DNA of 64,000 bases from Torymus aiolomorphi (Eukaryota; Arthropoda; Insecta; Hymenoptera; Torymidae), in NCBI GenBank assembly GCA_036365515.1, contig CM070873.1:266582575-266646574 (forward strand). The letters run 5' to 3'. The position numbers were made by a program, and so were the translations under genes. Below are positions 11,656-22,375 of the stretch, piece by piece. Positions within the stretch are counted from its first letter, which is position 1; each line of letters opens with the position of its first letter. The notes under the pieces are model-generated. The model ran no database searches, was not told where the DNA came from, and saw nothing but the letters and a program-made list of their open reading frames with translations.

Positions 11656-11980
11656 TCCTGAAAGAAGAAATTATTAAAGACCTGTAAGAATGCTATATTA
11701 AAAGTATTAGAGCTGAAATAAGAAAAAGAAACGAGTGGCTAGGACCCAGCTCGCCTAACCTTTATAGTAAGGAAATGTTTGTAAATACTTTTTATCAGCC
11801 CAAACTTAAAAGTTTCTCGGTCATGCGCAGTTCGTCACCTACCAATCTTTCCTCACTAATCTATGAATCTTTTACGTTACCACGCATGTGCATACGATCA
11901 TCTATAGATCTTTCTTCTTTAATCTAAAATGAATAACTATACCGTGCAGGTGCACTGCCATCTATCAATCTTTAAACTGT
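11656..11980. other. Unique DNA just inside the left inverted repeat
   Basis: The array-like sequence continues a short way (AAGTCCTGAAAGAAG, then AAGACCTGTAAGAA) before turning into non-repetitive DNA. This continuity suggests that the left end is the original and the right end the copy. No gene seen. Confidence 0.5.
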
Positions 11981-12057
11981 CGCGCATGCGCACCTATATA
12001 CCGACAGTGGATAAAAGGCTGCGCGTCAGTCCTATGAGGCTTAGTCTCCTTACCAAA
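11981..12057 (+). promoter_or_regulatory. Candidate Polinton promoter: NRF-1-type site, TATA box, TCAGT initiator, donor
   Basis: CGCGCATGCGCA at 11981-11992 fits the NRF-1/Ewg consensus. TATATA at 11995-12000 lies 31 bp before TCAGT (12026-12030), the arthropod initiator. A strong splice donor (AACGTAAGTATT) follows at about 12056. This describes a short noncoding first exon that could splice to the gene starting at 13142. Related GCATGCGCA/GCATGTGCA motifs occur just upstream at about 11825 and 11885. Confidence 0.55.
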
Positions 12058-13141
12058 CGTAAGTATTTCATATAATTACTTTTGATTTTCAGCTTATTAA
12101 TATACAATCCTTACAGCTTATTGATCTATAGTTTAACTTATAATGATTCAGTTTTTCTCTTCATTATATTAATGTAACTTAAAGTTTTCGATTATAATAA
12201 CTTCGTCTTTTCAACGTATTAACATATATAATTTTCAATTCTCTAATACTTTATCATTTATAGTTCTATAAAATTAAATTTTTTTTTTTTAATGCTTTGC
12301 TATTAATTTATAATACTTGAACATTTTTTAGATACATCTCATTATTTCAAGTTGACAAGTGCTACTGAGCTTTGAGAGTATTTTTTCGTTACCGTCTGAA
12401 AATAGCTTGAAAGATTTTCATCTAATATACCGATAGTTGCTGCAGAAGTCTATCTTTTCACTAGTTAAGTTCAAAACGAATTGGTAAGTTAATATAAATT
12501 AATTTAAACCTTTTTTTTCTCAAGTTCATTATTCTTTTTCCACTTAAATTTTTTCAATATTTCACAAATATTCCTTTTCAATTAAGTGTTTATTTTATTT
12601 AAAATTTTTTATTCAAATGTATAATACTAGAACTTAGCAAACTATAATTAACTTTGATAATTATAAATGAAACAGTACATTCTATTATGTATTATTATAT
12701 ATTTCTACATAACAATAAAGTAAAACTATTCTGTAAAATAAAAATGAGCCAAAAATATGTAATACTTTTCGACTAAATGAAAGGGCTTCATTCAAATAAC
12801 AATTGATTAAATAAAATATCATTAATATTGTTAGTTCGCGAAGCAACCGATAAAGAATTAGTTTAGAAGTAAAATTCAAGAAAATTTCGGAAAGGCAGTT
12901 TAGCGAGCCAGCACATGTGTGAACGATATCGTCCACCCGCGCGTCACTCTCGAAGCGTTCATAAAACAAAGGACCCTAAGTGCTCCATTGAAAATCTTTC
13001 CAAAATCCAAATTTTTTCTATAAAGGGCATTATATATTGAAAGCGTTGCTTTTCTCGCTACGTATAATATACAAGATTCAGTCTTTAGGAAGTGTTCACG
13101 CAAGCAACTTCGTCCGATTTGGAAAATTTTTAAAGTTAAAA
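12058..13141. other. AT-rich stretch, possible leader intron
   Basis: Rich in T runs with several donor-like GTAAG sites (for example near 12484). A GC-richer piece lies at about 12895-12960. No convincing frame on the plus strand. A minus-strand open stretch (12685-12969) has no recognisable content. Confidence 0.4.
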
Positions 13142-14179
13142 ATGTATAAAAGTACAGAGATCTATGTGACGGAAATCAGAAGAATCATTGTAAATAGTGT
13201 ACAACATAAATGTGAGTGGGAAAAGTTAAAGGAAAAAACTATAGATCTTCCTGAAATATGTCCATTTGCAGAAGATCATAGAAAGGACCCGAGAATTGTA
13301 AGAAATCTACCAACGCTATGTTATGAAGTTTTGAATGAGTGTGAGGACTATCAGGTAAGTTTAAAAACTATTATTAGTTTCAAAATAAATTATTATTATT
13401 TTAGCGAATTGCGAAATTGTAGCTTTTATGAAAATATTGCAATTTTCTCTATCATTTTAACGTAAATTTATAATTTTTTTTTATTTATTTTTTCAAAACT
13501 ACCTAAAAATTATAGTCATAGATTTTATCGTATTTGAAAAAATTTTATGATTTGATAGATACCATAGCAGTGTTTTATTATAATGTAATATTTTATCTTT
13601 TTATAAAGTAATGCATAATTTTTCTAATTAAATTATATTAAAAAAGTATGCTTATTTGTAGGAAGAATCACCGCAATCACCTGTAGTGTATAGTATACGC
13701 AGAAATGAAGTGGTAAGCAATATAGTATTTTTTATGATACATATGCTATATATTTTATTATAAATATATATTTTTTATTTTCAGCTCAATTCATCACAAA
13801 ACCATGTGGAAAGTAGTGAAAATGTTTTTCTAGTCCAAAACCAGGAGCAAGAAAAAACATCCAATATATTTAAAAACTTCTTCCAATAGTTAGACCTCTA
13901 CCCGAAGTAATTTCACCAATAGATCAACCCTCGGAGTCATTCAATATCATAGAAGAAATACCTTTACCACCTTCTCCGCTAAGGGAGAGCTATACGCCAG
14001 AATCGTTTACGTTTGAATTTGGTAGCTGGTCAACGCCACCGTTAGAGCCATACAGTCCACAATCATTCGATTTAAATTCATTGAATTCTCCACCGCTCGC
14101 GAAGCTAATAACAATTCCGAATCCTGCGCATAATCCTACCATAGACTATCAAGTTCGTGCAGAAATGAAAAAATATTAA
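13142..14179 (+). pseudogene. Spliced Polinton gene of unknown function, Pro/Ser-rich C-terminus (shifted)
   Basis: Three exons are supported by GT-AG signals and kept phase: 13142-13354 (CAG|GTAAGT), 13662-13712 and 13785 onward. Exon 1 encodes about 71 residues beginning MYKSTEIYVTEIRR, with CPFAEDHR and Leu-rich helices. Exon 3 starts LNSSQNHVESS and hits a stop at 13887. A one-base shift near 13870-13885 would instead open a further ~100 codons to 14179, rich in Pro, Ser, Glu and Phe (PLPPSPL, YTPESF, STPPLEPYSP), the composition of an acidic/proline activation or docking region. I do not recognise the family. Whether the shift is real or a consensus error in the AAAAA run cannot be told here. 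Confidence 0.45.
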
Positions 14180-14196
14180 ATATAGAAGAACTTAAA

Positions 14197-14340
14197 ACGG
14201 ATAGGCAAACATTAAAAATGAAATTCTCCCTCATAAAAAAAAAAAAAAAAAACGGATAAGCAAACATTAAAAAATGAAATTCTCCTTAAAAAAAGAGAAA
14301 AACGGATAAGCGAACATTAAAAAATGAAATTCGCGAGTTA
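14197..14340. repeat. Minisatellite, ~54-bp unit, three copies
   Basis: Copies begin AACGGATA(A/G)GC(A/G)AACATT and contain AAATGAAATTC with A-rich spacers. They follow the stop of the gene above. Confidence 0.75.
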
Positions 14341-15004
14341 GTTAAGTTTAATTAAGTTTATATAGTATTTTATGTATAATTTTTTTATAGTATTTCACTA
14401 TTTATAGTATATAAATAATTTTTATAATATTTACACTATATTTGGCATAATCATTATTGTATTAAAACTATTAATTAATTTTGTATGATTTCAATGATCT
14501 ACCTTGTCAACGTTTCAGGCATTCAATTACGCCTCTTCTCTCAATATATTTAATAAAATATATTTAATAAAATAATTACCACGCATCATTTATTATACCC
14601 TACGGGGCATATATGAACTCTTCGAGTAGATAGTATCCCCTCCCTCCCACTCTACATTCTCACTATGTACCTCTCACTCACGCGTCCCTCACTTGTGGCC
14701 CATTGCCACGTCGTCTGCTAAGATTTTAAAAGTATTGCATAAGGCTTTATACCAATCATTTAATCTTTAATTTTATTATAATGTAAGTTAAATCTTATAA
14801 AATACTATCTAATTATAACTGCCTAATACAACTAAACTGTTTCTATATTATCAAATGCTGATCTAATATTATACAAAATCATTGATTATTTTAATTTCTC
14901 TTCCCTTTTTTTTTTTTTATCAATAATTATTTAAAATGATAACATAATTTTTTAATTTTCAGAATACACTTACGAAAAAAAAGTCTTTTTTTTAATTTGA
15001 AAAA
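14341..15004. other. Intergenic stretch before the polymerase
   Basis: AT-rich with a pyrimidine-rich part (about 14635-14710: CCCCTCCCTCCCACTCTAC and similar). A T-rich tract ending TTTTCAG at about 14962 looks like an acceptor, so the polymerase may have an untranslated first exon upstream. AATAAA occurs at about 14551 and 14563. Confidence 0.4.
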
Positions 15005-18000
15005 ATGGATGAAGTTAAAGATCTTTGTCAGGAACATGTGAAAATTTTTGAAGAGGTGGAAAATATTTTAATATATAAATCTATGGATTCCGAAGTTATT
15101 GAACAATGGGTAGAACAATGTGTTTTATCATTAGATAGTCTTCGGGAATTATTGAGAAAAAGAACGCTGACAACAGCTCAAAAACAATCTATTTTATACG
15201 CCATAGCAAGGATTGAGAGTATCAAAGCAAAGCTTGATGCTATAGGAAAAACTGGTTATGGAATAGTACCAGATTTAAAAACGGATGAAATCGAGCATCG
15301 AGTTCGTTGGATTGATATTGAAAGTGCTTTTAATAAAAGGGTGAGAACTAGTATAATTGCAAATCTTGTACATATAGATATATCAACCTTTTTAAAGGAC
15401 GCCTCAGTATTGTTCTGCCAACAAGTGAAGAAAATTTTGAAAGATATTCGATGTGCCATGAAAATTAACACTATACTATCTTGTTCATTCAAGAAACTTT
15501 CTTCTGATGTAATTGAAGATTCACAGGAAAGTATTGAAACGAAACATTTCAATCGCCAAACGCTGAAGTGGTTTTAGGTACATCTTTAAGTGAATGGTTT
15601 GATAATCATGTTTTAAATAAACTTTTGGCTGAGGTAGAAGAATTTCAAGAAAAAGATTCTGGATGGACTTTAAATTCTATTATTAATATTCAAATTAATA
15701 TGAATAAGTTCAATCCATTGCGCAGTGGTAATTCATATTTACCTTTACCACCATTTTTAGATAAAAAAATGCCTGCATTAATATTCAAAACAAAGATAAT
15801 CAATGCTTTAAATGGGCAATATTATCTGCTTTGTATCCAGTAAACCGTAAAAATCATCCTAACAGGGTTAGCAATTATCTTCAGTATGAAAATAATTTAA
15901 ATATGACAGGTATAGAATTCCCTGTTACGATAAAAAAAATTTTCAAGTTTGAAAAACAAAACCCTTTAATATCGGTTAATGTCTTCGGATTGCATGAGAA
16001 AAATATGATTCCCTTTTATTTGACACATGAAAAAAAGAAAATCATGTAAATCTTCTTTTATTAGAAAAAACAATTAAGGGACAGCTGAAATCACATTACA
16101 TATATATAAAAAATTTATCACGTCTAGTAGGAGGAAGTTTATCACATAGAAAAAGAAGCGATATATATGTGATAGATGTTTAAATTTTTTCTTTAATGAA
16201 AATAATTTAAAAGAGCATGAAAGAATATGTAAGAATATTAATGATTGCAAGGTGAAACTTCCTATAAAAGGTAAAGATATCATCTATTTTAAAAATTTTA
16301 ATTATAAAGAAAGATTACCATTCACAATATATGCAGATTGTGAATGTCTGTTAAAGCCTGTACTAGAAAACCAGGAAGATGAAGGTTTGGCTAATACTTT
16401 ATCGTTTCAAAAACATGAAATGTTTAGTATAGGATATTATGTGAAGTGCAGTTTTGATGACTCTTTATCTGAATATAGATTTTATCGTGGGGTTAAACCA
16501 GCTATGTGGTTTGCTAGTGAATTGAAGGTAATACATGACCGTATTACTAATTTATATACAAACCCACGATCTATGCCAATTTTAACACCGATAGAAATGA
16601 TTAATTATTTCAATTCAAAAATTTGTCACATTTGTAACAAATTATTAGAAAACAGTGATAAGGTAAGAGATCATTGTCATCTCTCAGGAAAATATCGCGG
16701 TCCTGCTCATGCTAACTGTAATTTGAATTATCAAGATTCAAGAACGATTCCTGTGATATTTCATAACTTAAGTGGTTATGATGCTCACTTTATAATTAAT
16801 GATATATCGAATTATATGAAAGGTGATGTTGATTTACTTCCATTGACTAAGGAGAAGTATATTTCTTTTACAAAACATGTTGAGAAAAGTGATATTAAAT
16901 TTCGCTTTGTAGATTCATTTAGATTTATGCCATCTTCTTTAGAAAAATTAGCTTCATATTTAAGTGAATATAAAATTGTTTCAAAGGAGTTTTCATCTTT
17001 AGAAAAAGAAAAAATCAGTCTTTTAACGAAGAAAGGCGTTCTGCCTTACGAGTACCTGGATTCGTGGGAAAAGTTGGATGAAAGTGAGTTACCTGAAAAA
17101 ACAAAATTTTTCAGTGTGCTAAATGGTTCAACCATATCTGATGAAGATTATGAACATGCACAAAAAGTATGGAATACCTTTAGTATTCATACCCTTGGAG
17201 AATATTCAGATCTTTATATGAAGACAGATGTTTTATTATTAGCTGATGTTTTTGAAAATTTTCGTGATCAAAGTATAAACGTATATGGTTTAGATCCAGC
17301 TCATTATTATACTACTCCAGGATTTGCATGGGATGCAATGCTAAAGTATACTGGCATACAATTAAAATTATTAACTGATATAGATATGATTTTATTCATA
17401 GAAAGAGGTATAAGAGGTGGATTAAGTCAGTGCTCTCATCGCTACGCAGCTGCAAATCATAAATATATGACTGAAAATTATGATAAAAATAAAGAAAATA
17501 CATATCTAATATATTTAGATGCTAATAATTTATATGGTTGGGCAATGACTCAATGTCTCCCTTATGATTCCTTTGAGTGGATAGACGACTGTGAAAATTT
17601 AGATTTTTTCATAGATGATGATGCACCTTACGGGTACATTTTAGAAGTAGATTTAGAATATCCTTCAGAAATACATGACATTCATAACGACTTACCTTTT
17701 TGTCCTGAGCAAGCAAAACCACCGGGATCAAAACAGGAAAAACTTTTGGCTACACTTTCGTATAAAAAAATTATGTTATACACTATCGATCACTTAAACA
17801 AGCTGTCAAAAATGGACTTCAGCTTGTTAAAATTCATAAAGTATTGAAATTTAAACAATCTCCATGGCTTAAGTCTTACATCAATTTAAATAGTAATATG
17901 AGGGCGTTAGCAAGAACTGATTTTGAAAAAACTTTTTCAAATTGATGAATAATGCTGTATATGGTAAAACTATGGAGAATGTAAGAAAACGTGTTGATGT

Positions 18001-18727
18001 CAAGCTATCAACTAAATAGGCTGGAAGGTATGGCGTAGAAGCACAAATATCAAGTCCCCTTTTTCATAGTATTAGTATTTTTGATGAAAATTTAGTAGCT
18101 ATCCAGCTTAAAAAAGTTGAAGTTTTGTTAGATAAACCAATTTACGTTGGACTTTCAGTTTTAGACATTTCTAAAACTCTGATTTATGATTTTCATTATA
18201 GTTATATGAAAAAAATGTATAAAGAAAATTGTAAGCTTCTTTATACAGACACAGACAGCTTGATTTATGCTGTTGAATGTGATGATTTTTATGCTGATAT
18301 GAAAAAAATCTCTCAAAGTTTGATACTTCAGACTATCCCAGTGAAAACATCTTTAATATGCCTCATGCAAATAAAAAAATTGTTGGTCTTATGAAAGATG
18401 AGTGTAATGGTCAGATTCTTACAGAATTCGTTGGCTTAAGAAGTAAAATGTACAGTACTCGCGTTTATGGTCAAGATCATATGAAAAAAATAAAAGGTAT
18501 TAAGGTTTCAGTTGTTAAAAAACTATAAAGTTTGATGATTTTGTACATTGTTTGCAAAATTTATCTATTAAAAACGACAACAGTATTCCATAAGATCCCG
18601 ACTCCATAATGTAGAAACTATAAAGCAGTTAAAGATTGCCTTAAGTCCATATGATGATAAAAGATATGTTCAAGACAATAATATAGATACTTTAGCATGG
18701 GGTCATTATAAAATAAATAATAAGTGA
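15005..18727 (+). pseudogene. Protein-primed-type DNA polymerase B of the Polinton (multiple shifts)
   Basis: The parts are spread over frames: 15005-15577, 15568-15843, 15831-16040, about 16045-16185, 16252-17770, and pieces to 18727. Shifts fall near 15555, 15820, 16040, 16165, 17768, 17935, 18330 and 18530, with a stop near 18016. Order of motifs: helical N-terminus; C2H2-like Cys/His cluster (about 16165-16240); exonuclease motif I (YADCE, about 16330); a Cys/His cluster (CHICNK ... DHCHLSGKYRG, 16624-16710); exonuclease II (HNLSGYDAHF, 16759-16791); exonuclease III (YMKTD, 17215); polymerase motif A (DANNLYGWAM, 17518-17547); motif B ([11 protein letters not shown], 17948); motif C (YTDTDS, 18242). 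The C-terminal WGHYKI at about 18700 matches the family end. All catalytic motifs are recognisable, so decay is recent. Confidence 0.88.
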
Positions 18728-18811
18728 GTATATTTTTTTGTATAATAGTAATTTATATATTAATTTATAGTAAATATTCTACATATGTAATATAGAAATT
18801 TATTATTTTAG
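18724..18811 (+). other. Candidate 88-bp intron joining polymerase end to the PPP1R15-like frame
   Basis: GTGAGTATAT at 18724 is a good donor and TTATTATTTTAG ending at 18811 a good acceptor, with a T-rich tract before it. Removing it turns the polymerase's AAG-TGA end into AAG-TGT-CCA-ATG, skips the stop and enters the next frame at its ATG (18819). Size and signals are typical of insect introns. Confidence 0.45.
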
Positions 18812-18818
18812 GTGTCCA

Positions 18819-19013
18819 ATGCGTGTTAAAAAGAATGTACATTTTGATGAAAAGCTAACTGTTCATGTAATGCATGCGTGGAGGTTTGCATATCATAAGG
18901 CTCGGTGTGGAGAATGGGAACAAATTGCTCGTGACAGAGAACGTTTTAGGAGAAGAATTGATAAAGTTAATGAAATTTTGCATCCAATTCTTGTAAAAAA
19001 TGTAAGGAAATAG
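18819..19013 (+). CDS. PPP1R15/GADD34-like eIF2alpha-phosphatase-targeting domain (64 aa)
   Basis: The short frame matches the conserved C-terminal domain of PPP1R15 proteins (Pfam PP1c_bdg type), which bring protein phosphatase 1 to phosphorylated eIF2alpha and so reverse translational shut-off. Visible features: a PP1-docking RVxF-type motif KNVHF (residues 5-9), VHV and Trp21, and the signature ARCGEWEQIARDRERF (28-43) followed by RRRI (44-47). Large DNA viruses of animals are known to carry stand-alone proteins of this family against host eIF2alpha kinases. Unlike the polymerase it has no lesions. It lies between the polymerase and the integrase, and an AATAAA follows at 19019-19024. It may be translated alone from 18819 or as a spliced C-terminal extension of the polymerase. 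The family call rests on motif order and spacing, seen by eye. Confidence 0.72.
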   Translation: MRVKKNVHFDEKLTVHVMHAWRFAYHKARCGEWEQIARDRERFRRRIDKVNEILHPILVKNVRK

Positions 19014-19056
19014 GTATTAAATAAAAAGAATTAGTTCATCTTATTTACAATTTTAT

Positions 19057-19673
19057 TTATTCATAAATCACTTTTTTTATCCAACTATTATGAGACTTAT
19101 CAAAACCTAACCATTTTACATAAATTTTATCGCCATGTTTTTTTATAATTTTTTCTACTAAGTAAATATCAGGATATTTAGTCTTCATAAGTTCTTCTTC
19201 ATAGAATCCGCCAGCGATTGGTTTATCTTGATAATCTTTCAAATGATATGTAAATGGTGATGTAGGTAATACTTTATTTATTGTAAAAATTTCTGTAGAC
19301 CAGTTTGGTGTATATCCTTTCTCGAAAACAGTTTTATTTTTACTTATTCGAACTTTATCACCAAGTTTAAATTTTGCACGCCTACAAGGACGTTTAGAGG
19401 TTTTCTGATGAATGCATAAACGATTATAAACTTTATTAACTGTTGTAGAATTAACATCTGCGGGCTTCATACCAATCGTTCGGTGCTTAGTATTATTATA
19501 CTGTAAAGTTAGGTCTTGCAAAATATCTATCCATTTATAACTGCCTTGTAAACTAAAGTTTTTCCACATTTTGTTTTTTAATGTACGATTAAAACGTTCA
19601 CAAATTGAGGCTTTGAGTTTGCTATAGGATGAATATAGATTTATATTATATTTTAGCATTAAACTTTCAAATT
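19057..19673 (-). pseudogene. Polinton integrase, 3' part only (DDE core end, SH3-like, chromodomain)
   Basis: This is read on the minus strand, tail to tail with the PPP1R15-like gene (43 bp apart). The preserved part starts EFESLMLKYN at 19671, then KASICERFNRT, which holds the catalytic Glu of the DDE triad, then a YNNTKHRT helix typical of rve integrases, then a KFKLGDKVRI SH3-like strand, and a C-terminal chromodomain (YLVEKIIKK ... YVKWLGF). The zinc-binding N-terminus and the first two catalytic Asp residues are gone. The break coincides with the inner edge of the right inverted repeat (19674). About 200 residues remain of a protein that is usually well over 300. It cannot catalyse integration. 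Confidence 0.88.
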
Positions 19674-19869
19674 CTTATAATTTAAAAGTTTTAAAGTCTT
19701 GAATCTTAATACAACACTTTTCTTACAGTTATAAAAGGTAAATTCATTTGTCGAATTAATTCTAAGTTATTTTCACGTCTCATACTTAAACTTTTTCACA
19801 CTATTCATATTATAAGTCCCTTAGGCATCTTATACTTACTATTTTAAACTTTCAGATACTTTAACTTTT

Positions 19870-20840
19870 TACGTATAATGAATTCATATTTTTTCTAAGA
19901 TATTCTCAGCTGTTGAACTTTAACTTTTAAGTCTCTTCGTAGGGACTTTAATTTTTTACATAGCACGTATCACGAATTTATAAGTTATTCCTTTTTCTAA
20001 GATATTCTCAGCTATTGAACTTTAACTTTTCAGTCTCTCTGTAGGGACTTTAATTTTTTTTCACAGCACGTATCATGAATTTATAAGTTATTTTCAAATC
20101 ACTTTCTTTAATGAATCCATATTTTTTCTGAGATATTCTCAGCTGTTGTACTTTAACTTTTCAGTCTCCTCGTAGGGACTTTAATTTTTTACATAGCACG
20201 TATCACGAATTTATAAGTTATTCATTTTTCTAAGACATTCTCAGCTATTGAACTTTAACTTTTCAGTCTCTCTGTAGGGACTTTAATTTTTTTCATAACA
20301 CGTATCATGAATTTATAAGTTACTTTAAAATTTCTTACTTTAATGAATTCATATTTTTTCTGAGATATTCTCAGCTGTTGTACTTTAACTTTTCAGTCTC
20401 TTCTTAGGGACTTTAATTTTTTACATAGCACGTATCGTGAATTTATAAATTATTAATTTTTTCTAAGACATTCTCAGCTATTAAACTTTAACTTTTCAGT
20501 CTCTTTGTAGGGACTTTAATTTTTTCACAGCACGTATCATGAATTTATAAGTTACTTTAAAATTTCTTACTTTAATGAATTCATATTTTTTTCTAAGATA
20601 TTCTCAGCTGTTGAACTTTAACTTTTCAGTCTCTTCTTAGGGACTTTAATTTTTTACATAGCACGTATCATGAATTTATAATTTATTTTCACATCTCTTA
20701 CTTTAACTTTTTCACATATAATGAGTTCATATTTTTTTTTCTAAGATTTTCTCAGCTATTGTACTTTAACTTTTCAATCTCTCCGTAGGGACTTTAATTT
20801 TTTACATTGCATGTATTATGAATTAATAAGTTATTATCAC
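19870..20840. repeat. Subterminal tandem array, right (100+134-bp dimer)
   Basis: Inverted copy of the left array, one ~234-bp unit shorter by my reading. Both arrays lie between the TIR genes and the unique centre. Confidence 0.85.
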
Positions 20841-20939
20841 ATCTTTCACTCTAACTTTTAACACTATTATATTAACTCTACTTTTTTTCTTGAATAATAT
20901 TCAAATAATGTTATCTACATTTCCAGTATATAACTTATC

Positions 20940-21470
20940 ATGGAACTAATTGTAGATACACAAGGTTTTAAAGATAACAACGGCAATTTTATATTTAAAG
21001 AAATTGCTTATATAGATCCTAATGCGTTAAATCCGGTGCCGTACGTTGCGACATTTCAACCACCCTGTGATTGGAGTGATTTAGACCAGAATGTAAAAAT
21101 TTTAAATAGATATTTACAATCCAATCTGCACGGAATTCATTGGGAACACGGAGAGGTGCCGTATTCATACCTGTCAACGGCTTTCGACAAATTGAAAGAA
21201 AAAGCGCAGGGGTCGTTATTAACAATTTGGGTCAAAGGTGAACAGAAAAAACACTGGCTGCAACCCTATTTCGATAATATAAGAAACTTGGAGGATTTGG
21301 GTTGTCCATCTATAAGAACTCCTGGATTTATACGATCGCTAGCCTGCATTAATCATCGTCCCGAGTGGAAACAAAATTGTTCAGTTGAAATAGTTTGCGC
21401 TTTATACCGCTGGGTGGAAGACTTGAGAGAGCAATATTCAACCCCTGAAAGTTCTGATACGTCAGAATAA
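20940..21470 (+). CDS. Small unknown Polinton gene, right copy (176 aa)
   Basis: The protein begins MELIVDTQGFKDNNGNF, followed by FKEIAYIDPN. The shape IxDxxGF, then KEIA, is a pattern I associate with a family of uncharacterised proteins from insect and cnidarian mobile elements. It looks like the first two strands of an RNase-H-like fold, and the C-terminal half contains CINH and CALYRWV segments. A nuclease role is only a guess; the usual DxE pair of DEDD exonucleases is not present (DTQ). It has no signal peptide. It lies 88 bp before the OB-fold-like gene in the same direction, so the two may share a transcript. Confidence 0.55.
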   Translation: MELIVDTQGFKDNNGNFIFKEIAYIDPNALNPVPYVATFQPPCDWSDLDQNVKILNRYLQSNLHGIHWEHGEVPYSYLSTAFDKLKEKAQGSLLTIWVKGEQKKHWLQPYFDNIRNLEDLGCPSIRTPGFIRSLACINHRPEWKQNCSVEIVCALYRWVEDLREQYSTPESSDTSE

Positions 21471-21486
21471 ATAAGTAATTCTATAA

Positions 21487-21488
21487 AA

Positions 21489-21528
<40 letters not shown>
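21487..21528. repeat. (TA)n microsatellite
   Basis: About 20 TA units lie between the two small genes of the right inverted repeat. The left counterpart near 9640-9655 has only a short T/A run, so the expansion happened after the repeats were copied. Confidence 0.9.
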
Positions 21529-21533
<5 letters not shown>

Positions 21534-21558
21534 TAATTTATCATTTCTTTTTTCAGTC

Positions 21559-21849
21559 ATGGACCTCATAAATGAAGCAGCGAGAAGTCCATCATACCTG
21601 CCCACAAAACGACTACGGGACTTGGAGCTAAATAAACAGTATAAGATAACCTCATTAAAAAAGGTATCCACTAAAGACGGCTTAAAAATTGTTCTTGAAT
21701 TAGACAGTAGTTTTGACATTTTCCTTCCAAGTAAAGTTAATTCTTTATTACTGGAGAAGCCAGAGGCGCTTCTCAACATAGAGTCAGAATTAGTTAATAG
21801 AGAAGTCTTCGTCAAATCTTTAGGTGGATGCCTTCTAGAATTTATATAA
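21559..21849 (+). CDS. Small OB-fold-like protein, 96 aa (right copy)
   Basis: I infer a single-stranded-DNA-binding OB-fold from the pattern LELNKQYKITSLKKVSTKDG, then a strand ending IVLELDSSFDIFLPSKV. This is a turn-rich series of beta strands, as in the beta-barrel of RPA-like proteins, with basic residues in the loops. Short proteins with this YKI...K.VxTKxG...FLP pattern are common in insect mobile elements with PolB. A DNA-replication role would fit its neighbourhood. The start is the first ATG after the poly-pyrimidine/CAG stretch at about 21550; that CAG could also be a splice acceptor. It ends at 21849 and points toward the right terminus. Confidence 0.55.
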   Translation: MDLINEAARSPSYLPTKRLRDLELNKQYKITSLKKVSTKDGLKIVLELDSSFDIFLPSKVNSLLLEKPEALLNIESELVNREVFVKSLGGCLLEFI

Positions 21850-22375
21850 TTATAAGTTTTTAGATAATTTTCTCTTTAACTTTAATTTTAAATTTTCAAA
21901 GTTATTTGCTAAATTGTAATACTTTTTAATTAAGATGTTCACTAGTTTCTAAATATATTTTTATAGTAAAATTGAAAGATTAATTTGAAACTTTTTATAC
22001 TCGTAGATTAAGATGTATTCTACTATGTATTACTTTTAAGCTTTTTTAAATAAATATGAAAAAACTTTTTTAATAAATATGAAATAATCTTACATATCTT
22101 TTTTATTTTCCCTTAACGTTTCCACATCCCAATGTCCTCTATGAAATATTTATTCTTATAATAGAAAATTTTCCTTAAAAACTAACTTGTTTAAATATTT
22201 TAAAGTTTCTTTTGAATTTAAAAATAGTCATTTAATATTGTTAATATAAATTTCATTGAATTGCTCATCATTAACTTTTTAAAATTTCTATGAACTTATA
22301 AAATATCTTTGTAGAATCTTATACAATATAAAATATACTGATTGAATATACTAAGATAAAATATACTTATAAAAT
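21850..22375. other. AT-rich gene-free stretch in the right inverted repeat
   Basis: Reverse counterpart of 8770-9319. No gene or strong structure seen. Confidence 0.6.

Noticed and set aside
12685..12969. A 94-codon minus-strand frame in the Polinton
   Set aside because: Low-complexity, Leu/Ile/Phe/Tyr-rich translation of AT-rich DNA with no recognisable motif. The same region on the plus strand looks like intron.
20940..21470. Assignment of the small TIR gene as a DEDD exonuclease
   Set aside because: The first motif reads DTQ rather than DxE and no later Asp motif is clear; left as unknown.
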